A DNA stretch of 64,000 nucleotides from the NCBI RefSeq assembly GCF_030397665.1, contig NZ_JAPUBT010000001.1, positions 1,258,781-1,322,780 of the forward strand, written 5' to 3'. The notes under the pieces are model-generated. The model was given only the letters and a program-made list of their open reading frames with translations, did no database searches and had not been told where the DNA came from. The stretch is from Janthinobacterium sp. SUN073 (GTDB lineage Bacteria; Pseudomonadota; Gammaproteobacteria; Burkholderiales; Burkholderiaceae_D). Below, piece by piece: positions 8,933 to 17,352 of this stretch. Position numbers and translations under genes: made by a program. Numbering within the stretch: position 1 is the first letter of the stretch; every line of letters starts with the position of its first letter.

Positions 8933-10398
8933 TGCGTGCACTGATCGCCACGCCCCTACGCCGCCTGGCTTGGAGCTGCTGTGCATTTTTCCTGCTTGCC
9001 AGCGTGGCAGTCTGGTTCGCCAGCCAGTCCGACGCCGCTCCCCTCAGCGATGGAGACATGATGAAACGCTATCTCGTGATGCCGTTTGTATTTGCCCTTA
9101 TGATATTTTCCTTGCTCAGTGCTTGCGCGATCAAGCCAGCCACGAAAGGCGATGTCGCGACAGCGACGCCTGCGCAGCCAGCCAGGCCTTATATGGCCCA
9201 GGTGGTGGGCGTGCAATGGCTCAATCCCTTGCAACGGCGCGACTATTCGACGGAGTGGCAATTGTTGTGGACCTTGGGACTGGCCAAGCCGAACCAGAAC
9301 GATGACAAAGTCAGGGAAAATCCAGCGCGCTTCAGCAAGGTGCAATCCATCGGCATGATTGCATCGGGAAACGATGGCGAGGAGACATTCAAAGGCTATC
9401 ACCATAAATACGTGGATGAGCTGACACTATTGTTCCGTCAATCCTATTTCGCCAATGGCAGTTACTTCTACAACGCGCACTCGCTGAAAGACAAATCGAC
9501 CCGGCGCGAACTGGCCGGCATCCATATCGAGTATGCACTTCCCGCCGGAAGGCTCGATCCAGTGGAAGCGGGCAACTTTGTGCGCGACAATATCAACGAT
9601 ACCTTCAGCATCGGCAACCCCCACTTCCCCAATTCCTGGACTACGGCAACGCCGCCCGATGTGCGCGTGACGATGGGCGGCGCGAACGCAGGTTTTACCT
9701 CGCTGGCGGCGGGCTTGGCATATTTGCAAGCGCATCCCGATAAAACCGTATGGGTGATGAACTGGGACGCGCCCAGCTTTCCACCCAAGGATGAGCAGTT
9801 CGATGAAAATATCGCTCTGTTGATACTGGCCGGTCCCGACTTCAAGACGCAGCGCGCGCCGCTGGCCTGGCTGGGCTTCCCGGCAACGGCCGCCGTCGCC
9901 GACTACCAGGCGGCGAAAGGTCAACCGCCGCGCGCGGTGCAGGCATGGACGGCGGCCATCGAACAGGCGGCGGTGCAGGCCAATCTCGATACTGACAAGA
10001 TAGCCTATGTGATCCACGATGCGGGCAATAGATATCCGGCATCTTCCGAGCGGATCGGCTCGCTGGCGCAAAGCCTGACCCTGAATTTACCCGATCTGGA
10101 TTTTACAAAGCAAACCTTCAACACCTCGGCCCTGCTGGGCGAGATGGGGGCCGGCACGGCGCTGACGAATGTGGCGCTGGCCGTCGCCTACGCGAATCAC
10201 CAGGGCCGGCCGGTGCTGGTGGCGGGCACGGGCGACCTGGAGGCGCCCGTTGCCGTGCTGGTGGCGCCACCCGCGGTGGCGCGTCCCATCGATCCGGAAA
10301 AACCCTGGTTCCGCGCACGCGGCGAAGCTTCAGTCTTTTTACCGTGGTGGGGACTGCGCCACGATGCCAAGACCTTGATGCAGGGCTATTCGAACTGA
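8932..10398 (+). CDS. Tla3-like (DUF2875) T6SS lipase adaptor
   Basis: 488 aa. It resembles DUF2875 proteins, called Tla3 in Pseudomonas, which bind a Tle3 lipase and load it on a VgrG spike. It overlaps the lipase stop by one base (TGATG) and has AAGGA 7 nt upstream of 8932. The N-terminus is odd: residues 1-42 contain one hydrophobic segment, and a second one follows the in-frame Met43/Met44 (9058/9061). That second segment ends in a lipobox (LSAC, Cys65) and has its own GGAG ribosome site. Two forms may therefore be made. The rest is soluble, with the conserved-looking stretches VRVTMGGANAGF and VWVMNWDAPSFPP. It converges on norB with only 2 bp between the stops. Confidence 0.8.
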   Translation: MRALIATPLRRLAWSCCAFFLLASVAVWFASQSDAAPLSDGDMMKRYLVMPFVFALMIFSLLSACAIKPATKGDVATATPAQPARPYMAQVVGVQWLNPLQRRDYSTEWQLLWTLGLAKPNQNDDKVRENPARFSKVQSIGMIASGNDGEETFKGYHHKYVDELTLLFRQSYFANGSYFYNAHSLKDKSTRRELAGIHIEYALPAGRLDPVEAGNFVRDNINDTFSIGNPHFPNSWTTATPPDVRVTMGGANAGFTSLAAGLAYLQAHPDKTVWVMNWDAPSFPPKDEQFDENIALLILAGPDFKTQRAPLAWLGFPATAAVADYQAAKGQPPRAVQAWTAAIEQAAVQANLDTDKIAYVIHDAGNRYPASSERIGSLAQSLTLNLPDLDFTKQTFNTSALLGEMGAGTALTNVALAVAYANHQGRPVLVAGTGDLEAPVAVLVAPPAVARPIDPEKPWFRARGEASVFLPWWGLRHDAKTLMQGYSN

Positions 10399-10400
10399 GC

Positions 10401-12680
10401 TCACAATGGTATGCTGGCAGCCGCCGGCCGCGTGCCCTCGCTCACCTGCGGCCTTAGCAACCCCAGCACCACCTGCAGCGCCATGGCGACGGCGCCGACG
10501 ATGAAGACCACGTCGCCGAAGGTGCGTATCCAGCGCAGGTTCTGCAACAGCGGCTGCTGCATGAATGCCTCGCTGCGCGCATACCACAGGCCTTCCGTGA
10601 CGCTGGCGTGGAACTGGATGATGCCAATCGGCAGCAAGCTGGTAAAGAGCATCAGCACCAGGCCCGCGTTGAGGCCCCAGAACGCCGTCTTCATCAACGC
10701 CGGGCTGAAGCGGTAATCGGGCCGCAAATAGCGCAGTACCAGCAAGGTAAAGCCCAGCGCCAGGAAACCGTACACGCCGAACAGCGCCGCATGCGCATGC
10801 GTCGCGGTGGTGTTGAGTCCCTGGATGTAATACAGCGCCACGGGCGGGTTGATCATGAAGCCGAAGACACCGGCGCCCAGCATGTTCCAGAAGGCGACCG
10901 CGACAAAGCACATCATCGGCCAGCGCAACTGCTCCATCCACGGCGCGCGCGCTTTCAGGCGCCAGTTCTCCCAGGCCTCGTGGCCCAGCACGATCAGCGG
11001 CACCACTTCCAGCGCGCTGAAGCTCGCGCCGATGGCCATTACGGGCGTGGTGGTGCCGGAAAAGTACAGATGGTGGAAGGTGCCGGGTATGCCGCCCAGC
11101 ATGAACAGCGAGGCCGACGCCAGGCTGGCCGTCGTGGCCATGCGCACCGACACCAGGCCCAGGGTCGAGAAGATGAAGGCCAGCGCCGTGGTGGCGAACA
11201 CTTCAAAGAAGCCTTCCACCCACAGGTGCACCACCCACCAGCGCCAGTACTCCATCACCGACAGATGCGTGCGTTCGCCGTAGAACAGGCCGGCGCCATA
11301 GAACAGGCCGATGGCGCCCACGGACGCGGTCAGCAGCGCCAGCAGGTTCCTGTCGCCGCCCGGCTGGCGCAGGGCTGGCACGACGCCGCGCAGCATCAGC
11401 ACGAGCCACAGCAAGATACCGACGAATTTGCCAATCTGCCACAAACGTCCCAGGTCCACATATTCATAGCCCTGGTGGCCCAGCCAGAAATTCCACTCGG
11501 GCGGCATGATTTGCGCAATGGCCAGGTAATTGCCGATAAACGAGCCGACGACGACAGCGACCAGGGCCCAGAACAGCACGTCGACGCCCAAACGCTGCCA
11601 CTTCGGGTCCTTGCCGCCATTGATCAGGGGTGCGAGGAACAGGCCGGCGGCCAGGAAGCCCGTGGCGATCCAGAACAGCGCGGCCTGGATATGCCAGGTG
11701 CGCGTGAGCGCATACGGGAACCAGCGCGATACGTCGATGCCGTAGAACTGCTGCCCTTCCACCGTGTAGTGCGCCGTGAAGCCGCCGATGAAGACCTGGA
11801 AGATGAACAGCGCCACCACCAGGAACAGATATTTTCCCAGTCCCCGCTGCGAAGGCGTCAGCGCGAAAGTGGTGAGCGGATCGCGTGCGCCGGGCGTCGG
11901 CAGCGCTTCATCGTGGTCACGCAGGAAGGCCCAGCCCCAGACGAGGAAGCCCACGCCGGCCAGCAGCACCACCACGCTGGCGACCGACCAGACGAGGTTT
12001 TCGCCGCTGGGCTGGTTGCCGATCAGCGGTTCATGCGGCCAGTTGTTCGTATAGGTCACTTTCTGGCCCGGACGTTCGGTGGCGGCGGCCCACGCCGTCC
12101 AGAAGAAGAACTGCGTCATCTGCGCGCGCCGCTCGGCGCTGGGCAGGGTATTTTCCTTCATGGCGAAATGCTCGCGGCTGGCGTGCAGCGCAGGCGCGTC
12201 GGAGAACAGCTGGTCGTAATAGTGCGCCGTGTTGGCGATGGCTTGCACGCGGCGCGCCGACAGGCGCAGCACTTGCGCATCGTCGACCCGGTTGGCGCGG
12301 TATTCCATCTTGAGCGCTTCGCGCAGCGCCGCCTGCGCGGGGCCGTCGAGCGCCGCGTAGGCCTTGCCATGCTGCTCTTGCGCGGCCAGTTCCAGCCAGG
12401 CCGTCAGTTCGCGGTGCAGCCAGTCGGCCGTCCAGTCGGGCGCCTGGTAGGCGCCGTGGCCCCAGATGGAGCCCAGCTGCATGCCGCCCACCGATTGCCA
12501 GGCCGTCTGGCCGTCGAGGATGCCCTCGCGGTCGAACAGTTGCCGGCCATCCTGCGCCAGCACTTGCGCGGGAATCGGCGGCGCCTGCCGGTAGACTTCC
12601 GTGCCGTAGTAGCCGAGCAGCGAAAACGTCACGATCAGCACACCGATCAGGGTGAACCAGAGTTTTTTATAGGGACCCAT
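10401..12680 (-). CDS. norB: Quinol-dependent nitric oxide reductase (qNOR)
   Basis: 759 aa, an inner-membrane haem-copper oxidase relative that reduces 2 NO to N2O using quinol. The N-terminal extension (residues 1 to about 220), absent in cytochrome-c-dependent NorB, replaces NorC and contains WGHGAYQAPDW. The catalytic subunit follows with about 12 further membrane helices and His-rich loops (WRWWVVHLWVEGFFE, GIPGTFHHLYF, HAHAALFG) that carry the haem b, b3 and FeB ligands. AAGGA lies 7 nt before the ATG at 12680. It is the third gene of nirK-ytfE-norB, with a 14-bp gap, and should be driven by NorR. The Ralstonia norAB operon has the same NorA-NorB order. Confidence 0.95.
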   Translation of the reverse strand: MGPYKKLWFTLIGVLIVTFSLLGYYGTEVYRQAPPIPAQVLAQDGRQLFDREGILDGQTAWQSVGGMQLGSIWGHGAYQAPDWTADWLHRELTAWLELAAQEQHGKAYAALDGPAQAALREALKMEYRANRVDDAQVLRLSARRVQAIANTAHYYDQLFSDAPALHASREHFAMKENTLPSAERRAQMTQFFFWTAWAAATERPGQKVTYTNNWPHEPLIGNQPSGENLVWSVASVVVLLAGVGFLVWGWAFLRDHDEALPTPGARDPLTTFALTPSQRGLGKYLFLVVALFIFQVFIGGFTAHYTVEGQQFYGIDVSRWFPYALTRTWHIQAALFWIATGFLAAGLFLAPLINGGKDPKWQRLGVDVLFWALVAVVVGSFIGNYLAIAQIMPPEWNFWLGHQGYEYVDLGRLWQIGKFVGILLWLVLMLRGVVPALRQPGGDRNLLALLTASVGAIGLFYGAGLFYGERTHLSVMEYWRWWVVHLWVEGFFEVFATTALAFIFSTLGLVSVRMATTASLASASLFMLGGIPGTFHHLYFSGTTTPVMAIGASFSALEVVPLIVLGHEAWENWRLKARAPWMEQLRWPMMCFVAVAFWNMLGAGVFGFMINPPVALYYIQGLNTTATHAHAALFGVYGFLALGFTLLVLRYLRPDYRFSPALMKTAFWGLNAGLVLMLFTSLLPIGIIQFHASVTEGLWYARSEAFMQQPLLQNLRWIRTFGDVVFIVGAVAMALQVVLGLLRPQVSEGTRPAAASIPL

Positions 12681-12694
12681 GGGTCTTTCCTTTG

Positions 12695-13372
12695 TCAGTG
12701 CACCACGGCCGGCGCAAAGCGCTCGAACAGGATATTGTTTTCAGTATGGATGTGCGCCATCAGGTCGGCACGGAAGGTGCGCAAGCCCGTGTACAGTGCG
12801 CGCCAGGTGGTGCAGGCGCCAGCCGGTGCGGTGATATCGTTCGTCATCGCCTCCATCGCGCGCAGGGCCACGCCATGGTCGTCGTGCTCCATGCGCATCA
12901 CGTTGATGGGCGCGCCGGCCCGGGGGCCCTGGCCGCGCACGATCATCGGGAACAGCACGTCTTCTTCCTTGCGCATATGGCTTTCCAGCTCCTGCGCCAT
13001 GGCCGACAGGTGTTGCGCCAGCCCGTGCGGACAGTCGGCGCGGTCGCCATGCACCTGCTCGACCTTGCGCGCCAGGCGTATCAGCTCGGGCAACTGCTCG
13101 CGGTGCACGGCGTGGTAGCGCGCCAGGATATGTTCCACCAGTTCGGTGGCCGGGGCGTCCTGCCAGTCACGCTCGCCGCTGGTATCCGCGCGCTCTGCCA
13201 GCAGCCGCAGTTCCTCGACGATGGGCGCCGTGTCCACGCCAGCCGCTTCGGCCGCCGCGCGCAGGGTCTTGTTGCCGCCGCAGCAGAAATCCAGGCGGTG
13301 CGCATCGAACAGGCGCGTGGCGCCAGGGATGCGTCGGGCCAGCTGGCCCAGGGATAACTCGATCATTTCCAT
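12695..13372 (-). CDS. ytfE: Iron-sulfur cluster repair di-iron protein (YtfE/NorA)
   Basis: 225 aa. A cytoplasmic hemerythrin-like di-iron protein linked to repair of NO-damaged Fe-S clusters and to NO binding. The N-terminal ScdA_N-type domain carries the Cys30-Cys31 pair in DFCCGGN. The hemerythrin-like part provides His and Glu ligands in the segments HAVHREQLPEL, MRKEEDVLFP, MRMEHDDHG and HIHTENNILFERF. The start at 13372 has AAGGA about 7 nt upstream; MIEL at 13366 is an alternative. It lies between nirK (29 bp) and norB (14 bp). In Ralstonia the homologue is NorA of the norAB operon, so norA would be an equally valid name. Confidence 0.93.
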   Translation of the reverse strand: MEMIELSLGQLARRIPGATRLFDAHRLDFCCGGNKTLRAAAEAAGVDTAPIVEELRLLAERADTSGERDWQDAPATELVEHILARYHAVHREQLPELIRLARKVEQVHGDRADCPHGLAQHLSAMAQELESHMRKEEDVLFPMIVRGQGPRAGAPINVMRMEHDDHGVALRAMEAMTNDITAPAGACTTWRALYTGLRTFRADLMAHIHTENNILFERFAPAVVH

Positions 13373-13401
13373 AACAGTTCCTTGAGGATGAATAGGTAGA
13401 T

Positions 13402-14886
13402 TTATTGCACGGCGCCCGCGTGATACACGCCGGGCACGGGTTCGCCCGTCACTTCCAGCACGCCCACGGCGCCCTTGCCGGCGCGCGACAAGGCATGGTC
13501 GACCAGCAGATAGCTGCCTGGGTGCTGCACCTTGAGTTCGACGATGGTCGCGCCGCCAGGTGCCACCAAGGTGGTTTGCACGTCGTGTTTCGGGCTGCTG
13601 ATCGAGCCTTCGCTATACACCTTGTCGAAGATCTCGCCGATGATGTGGAACGACGAAATCTTGTTCGGGCCGCCGACGCCGAAATAGATGCGCACCGTCT
13701 CGCCGACTTTCGCCTGCAATTTATGCGTCTTGCTCAGGGCGCCCACTTCGCCGTTGAAGACGTAGTAGTCGGGCAGCTCATTGGCCATTTTTTCCAGGTT
13801 CGGTTCCTGATGCACGGGCGCGCCGTGCGGACGTCCCGTATACATCTCGCCCTGCATCACGTAATACTCGCGGTCCACCTTCGACAAGCCGCCTTCCGGT
13901 TCGACCAGGATCATGCCGTACATGCCGGCCGCGATATGCTGCGGCACCAGCGGCGTGGCGCAGTGGTAGACGAACAGCCCCGGATTGAGCGCCTTGAAGG
14001 TGACGGTCTTTTCCTGCCCCGGCGCGACCTGCGTGTGCTGTCCGCCGCCATGGCCGCCCGTCACGGCGTGCAAATCGATCGAGTGGATCATCTTGCTGTC
14101 CTTGGCATTGAACAGGGTCAGTTCGACCGTGTCGCCCACCTTCGCGCGCAGCATAGGACCGGGCACCTGACGGTTGAAGGTCCAGTACGTAAAGGTGGTG
14201 CCGTCATCGAGCTTGCCCGGCAGTTCCACCGTCTCCATGCGGTATTTGAGCAACTGCGGCGCGCGCGCGCCGATGGCGACGGGTACCTGCGCCGGGTTGG
14301 CCGCCACGCTGACGGCCGACGGATCGGGGCCGCGCATCGGCGACGGCGCGGGCGTGTACAAGGCCAGCGCGGCGGCCTGGCTCGATTCGCCGGCAGCGCT
14401 GCCGGCGGCGGCAGCCTTCGGTGCCCCGGCTTCGGCCAGCGACGTGCCGGTGACTTCCAGCTTGCCTTCCATGCCGATCTGGCGGTGGCCGGGGATCGAG
14501 CAGTAATAGGTGAACGTACCGGCGCGCGTGACCTTGAAGCGCACGCTGGTGCTGCCGCTATTGGCGCTGAATTTGGCGGATGCCACGTTGAGTTCCGGGA
14601 TCAGCAGATCGTGCTCGGCGCCTTCGCCGCTTTTCAGCACCAGTTCGACCGTATCGCCCACCTTGGCCGCCAGCACCGGGTTGACCTGTCCCTTGGCGTC
14701 GATGAACACCATCTTGCCGTCGACGATATTGGTTTGCAGCTCATAGCGCTTGACCGCGGAGGCAGCAGGTTTGGCGGCGGTGGCGGCGGCGCTGGCCGGC
14801 AGGCCCGCCTGGGCTTGCACGGACAGGGGCATGGCCAGGACGCAGACGGCGGCGGCGATGGCGCGGAGGGAGGGAGTCGTTTTCAT
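13402..14886 (-). CDS. nirK: Copper nitrite reductase with N-terminal cupredoxin domain
   Basis: 494 aa, periplasmic, reducing nitrite to NO. A signal peptide ends near residue 26. An extra azurin-like domain follows (about 45-147) with a type 1 copper set: His92, Cys129, His134, Met139. After an Ala/Gly-rich linker (150-200) comes the two-domain NirK core. Type 1 ligands are His268, Cys309, His317 and Met322, and likely type 2 ligands are His273, His308 and His464. The catalytic Asp271 and His414 are present. Typical NirK lacks the first domain; a similar layout is known in Hyphomicrobium. The ATG at 14886 has AAGGA 6-8 nt upstream. First gene of the NorR-controlled operon. Confidence 0.95.
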   Translation of the reverse strand: MKTTPSLRAIAAAVCVLAMPLSVQAQAGLPASAAATAAKPAASAVKRYELQTNIVDGKMVFIDAKGQVNPVLAAKVGDTVELVLKSGEGAEHDLLIPELNVASAKFSANSGSTSVRFKVTRAGTFTYYCSIPGHRQIGMEGKLEVTGTSLAEAGAPKAAAAGSAAGESSQAAALALYTPAPSPMRGPDPSAVSVAANPAQVPVAIGARAPQLLKYRMETVELPGKLDDGTTFTYWTFNRQVPGPMLRAKVGDTVELTLFNAKDSKMIHSIDLHAVTGGHGGGQHTQVAPGQEKTVTFKALNPGLFVYHCATPLVPQHIAAGMYGMILVEPEGGLSKVDREYYVMQGEMYTGRPHGAPVHQEPNLEKMANELPDYYVFNGEVGALSKTHKLQAKVGETVRIYFGVGGPNKISSFHIIGEIFDKVYSEGSISSPKHDVQTTLVAPGGATIVELKVQHPGSYLLVDHALSRAGKGAVGVLEVTGEPVPGVYHAGAVQ

Positions 14887-14930
14887 CAAGCTTTCCTTGG
14901 TCTTGTATGCCGGTTCGGCACACTTATCTA

Positions 14931-14946
14931 GGCAAACCGTGTGCCA
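14931..14946 (-). promoter_or_regulatory. Sigma-54 promoter of nirK-ytfE-norB
   Basis: On the minus strand this reads TGGCACACGGTTTGCC, a match to the -24/-12 consensus with GG and GC separated by exactly 10 nt. The start site would be near 14920, about 35 nt before the nirK ATG. NorR is a sigma-54 activator and its sites lie 40-100 bp further upstream. Confidence 0.88.
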
Positions 14947-14954
14947 GGAAAAAC

Positions 14955-14968
14955 TTGTTTTAAATCAA
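14955..14968. promoter_or_regulatory. FNR/Dnr-like box upstream of nirK
   Basis: TTGTT-TTAA-ATCAA matches the FNR consensus TTGAT-N4-ATCAA with one mismatch. Its centre (14961.5) is 42-44 bp above a start near 14918-14920. A TAGATA hexamer (14925-14930, minus strand) is placed as a sigma-70 -10, so a class II FNR-dependent promoter may overlap the sigma-54 promoter. Confidence 0.55.
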
Positions 14969-14985
14969 CGATTTGAAAAATGCAG

Positions 14986-15042
14986 GGTCGGCATGACCCT
15001 GTTTAGGCGTGGTCCGTTGTACCCTGCATGGTACTTATGACC
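14986..15042. promoter_or_regulatory. Three NorR operators (GGT-N7-ACC)
   Basis: Exact GGT-N7-ACC sites lie at 14986-14998, 15011-15023 and 15030-15042. Three such sites upstream of the NO reductase operon are known to bind NorR in Ralstonia eutropha. The third site covers the norR start codon region, so NorR probably also represses its own gene. Confidence 0.88.
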
Positions 15043-16593
15043 ACCACTGCCATCCACCTGCTGTTACTCACCGACCTGGTCGCCGACCTGCCCGTGGCCG
15101 TGCGCCTGCAGCGCCTGGTGGGCAGCCTGCGCGCGCACTTCGGCTGCGAGGCCGTGGCCTTGCTAAAAATCGACGGCGAACACCTGCGCCCCGTGGCGAT
15201 GGCCGGCCTGGCCAGCGATGCGCTGGGACGCCGCTTCGCCATCGCCGACCATCCGCGCCTGGCCGCCATCCTGCAGCGGCGCGGCGTGCTGTGCTTCCAT
15301 CACGACAGCTCCCTGCCCGATCCCTACGATGGCCTGATCGCCGAGCGGGCTGGCGAGCCGCTGCCCGTGCACGACTGCATGGGCATGGCGCTGGACCTGG
15401 AAGGCGAACGCTGGGGCGTGATCACGCTCGACGCCCTGCAGGTGGGGACCTTCGACGCGCGCGCGCAGCGCGACCTGGGCGAACTGGCCTGCGCCATCGA
15501 GGCGGCCGTGCGCGTGACCCGCCTGGAAACGGAAATCCGCGCCCTGCGCCTGTCGGGCGGCGCCATGCTGGCCGATGCGCAGGCGCCGCGCGAGGAACAC
15601 GACTTCGTCGGCCAGAGCAGCGCCATCATGCAACTGCTGCACGAGCTGCAGGTGGTGGCCGAATCGGACCTGCCCGTGCTGTTGCTGGGAGAGACGGGCG
15701 TGGGCAAGGAACTGTGCGCGCACCGCCTGCACCGGCTGTCGCGCCGCGCCGGCAAGCCGCTGATCCACGTCAATTGCGCGGCCTTGCCCGAGTCGCTGGC
15801 CGAAAGCGAATTGTTCGGCCATGTGCGCGGTGCGTTTTCCGGCGCCGTCAGCGACCGGCCCGGGCGCTTCGAGGCGGCCGAAGGAGGCACGCTGTTTCTC
15901 GATGAAGTGGGAGAGTTGCCGCTGTCGATACAGGCCAAGCTGCTGCGCACCTTGCAAAATGGCGAAATCCAGCGCCTGGGCGCGGACCGGCCACGCCGGG
16001 TCAACGTGCGCGTGATCGCCGCCACCAACCGCAGCCTGCGCGAGCATGTGCGCGACGGTACCTTTCGCGCCGACCTGTATCACCGTTTATCCGTGTATCC
16101 CGTGCCGATTCCGCCGCTGCGCGAGCGGGGCAATGACGTGCTGCTGCTGGCCGGCGGTTTCCTGGAACTGAACCGCGCGCGCCTGGGCCTGCGCAGCCTG
16201 CGCCTGTCCGCCGCGGCGGAAAACGCGCTATGCCACTACCGCTGGCCGGGCAACGTGCGCGAACTCGAACATGTGATCAGCCGGGCCGCGCTGAAAGCGG
16301 TGATCCGCGGTGCGGACCGCAAGGACATCGTGACCCTGGAAACGGATATGCTCGACCTCGATGCGCTGGACGCGCCGGCCGGCACGGATGCGCTGCCGCC
16401 CCTGCCAGGCGTGTGCGGCACGCCGGCGGCGCCGCTGCTGTCGATGCATCAGATCGTCGAAGCGAGCCAGCGCCAGGCCATCCGGCAAGCGCTGGCCCTG
16501 CATCAGGATAACTGGGCCGCTGCCGCGCGTCAGTTAGGGCTGGACGCCAGCAATTTACATAAACTGGCGCGCCGGGTGGGACTGAAAGCCTGA
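15028..16593 (+). CDS. norR: NO-responsive sigma-54 activator NorR
   Basis: 521 aa. The N-terminal GAF domain (to about residue 175) senses NO through a non-haem iron. The AAA+ domain (about 190-425) has Walker A GETGVGKE, Walker B TLFLDEVGEL and the sigma-54 contact loop, which here reads GAFSGA instead of the usual GAFTGA. A Fis-type HTH is at the C-terminus (about 470-521). It is divergent from nirK and its three operators fill the gap. The start is uncertain: ATG at 15028 or 15037, neither with a clear ribosome site, and both beside or inside operator 3. Confidence 0.94.
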   Translation: MVLMTTTAIHLLLLTDLVADLPVAVRLQRLVGSLRAHFGCEAVALLKIDGEHLRPVAMAGLASDALGRRFAIADHPRLAAILQRRGVLCFHHDSSLPDPYDGLIAERAGEPLPVHDCMGMALDLEGERWGVITLDALQVGTFDARAQRDLGELACAIEAAVRVTRLETEIRALRLSGGAMLADAQAPREEHDFVGQSSAIMQLLHELQVVAESDLPVLLLGETGVGKELCAHRLHRLSRRAGKPLIHVNCAALPESLAESELFGHVRGAFSGAVSDRPGRFEAAEGGTLFLDEVGELPLSIQAKLLRTLQNGEIQRLGADRPRRVNVRVIAATNRSLREHVRDGTFRADLYHRLSVYPVPIPPLRERGNDVLLLAGGFLELNRARLGLRSLRLSAAAENALCHYRWPGNVRELEHVISRAALKAVIRGADRKDIVTLETDMLDLDALDAPAGTDALPPLPGVCGTPAAPLLSMHQIVEASQRQAIRQALALHQDNWAAAARQLGLDASNLHKLARRVGLKA

Positions 16594-16607
16594 CGCTGCG
16601 CTACAAC

Positions 16608-16949
16608 TCAGCGGTGAATCACCAGGGTGGTCGGCAGGCTGTGCAGGTAGGCGGCCAGGTCCTTGATGTCCTGGTTGCTCAGCGGTTTTACCTGGCCCGT
16701 CATGATGGCGTTGTTGCGGCCGTTGGCCTTGTCGCCCCGTTTATATGCCGTCAAGGCGTGTTCCAGGTAATCCTTGTGCTGGCCCGCCAGTTTCGGGTAC
16801 GACGGGTCGATGGGCGAACCATAATCCTTGCCGTGGCAGGTGGCGCAGCTGTATTTTTCGGCCAGGGCTTTACCTGTATTGATATTGCCGGCGGCGCTGG
16901 CGCCAAACGAGACGGTGGCGCAAACGAGGGCGGCGAGTAGTGTTTTCAT
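16608..16949 (-). CDS. Small periplasmic c-type cytochrome
   Basis: 113 aa with a Sec signal peptide (residues 1 to about 20) and one CxxCH haem site (CATCH, about residue 36). The likely sixth ligand is a Met in IMTGQVKPLS, followed by the C-terminal helix DIKDLAAYLHSL. This is the single-haem class I type related to cytochromes c4/c5. GAGGA precedes the ATG at 16949 by 8 nt. It follows another cytochrome gene of the same type, 11 bp away. The closeness to nirK suggests a role as an electron carrier to nitrite reductase, but this is inferred from position only. Confidence 0.88.
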   Translation of the reverse strand: MKTLLAALVCATVSFGASAAGNINTGKALAEKYSCATCHGKDYGSPIDPSYPKLAGQHKDYLEHALTAYKRGDKANGRNNAIMTGQVKPLSNQDIKDLAAYLHSLPTTLVIHR

Positions 16950-16960
16950 CTGGCTGATCC

Positions 16961-17290
16961 TCAGTTCGGCTTGGCTTGTTGCGCATAATACGCGGCGACA
17001 TCGGCGATATCCTGGTCCGACAGGCTGCTGGCGATGCCCTTCATGCTGGGGTGCTTGCGATCGCCCTTCTTGTAGGCTTGCAGCGCATTTTCGATGTATT
17101 TTGCCGGCTGGCCGCCGATCATTGGCACCTGGAACACTTCGGGGAAGGTCGCCTTGTAACCGGGAATGCCGTGGCAACCGATACACATTTCCACCTTGGC
17201 AGTCGCTGCCTTGGCGTTTCCTACAATGTCAGCCGCTGTGACGGCATTTGCTATGCCGGCAAGCACGAGAAGTGCAAATATTTTTTTCAT
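16961..17290 (-). CDS. Small periplasmic c-type cytochrome, first of a pair
   Basis: 109 aa, with a signal peptide (residues 1-19) and one haem site, CIGCH. The likely axial Met is in HPSMKGIAS, followed by SDQDIADVAAYYAQQ. It is clearly related to the cytochrome encoded 11 bp downstream (shared YKKGD/YKRGD, LSDQDI/LSNQDI), so the pair arose by tandem duplication or forms a split diheme module similar to cytochrome c4. Upstream, a 13-bp tandem repeat (17353-17378) may be a regulatory site. The electron partner is not known. Confidence 0.88.
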   Translation of the reverse strand: MKKIFALLVLAGIANAVTAADIVGNAKAATAKVEMCIGCHGIPGYKATFPEVFQVPMIGGQPAKYIENALQAYKKGDRKHPSMKGIASSLSDQDIADVAAYYAQQAKPN

Positions 17291-17352
17291 AGTGGCAATG
17301 TGAACAAAGGTAATCGGAGAAACGCCAAAGCTGGTTTTTTTTGATCTTATGT

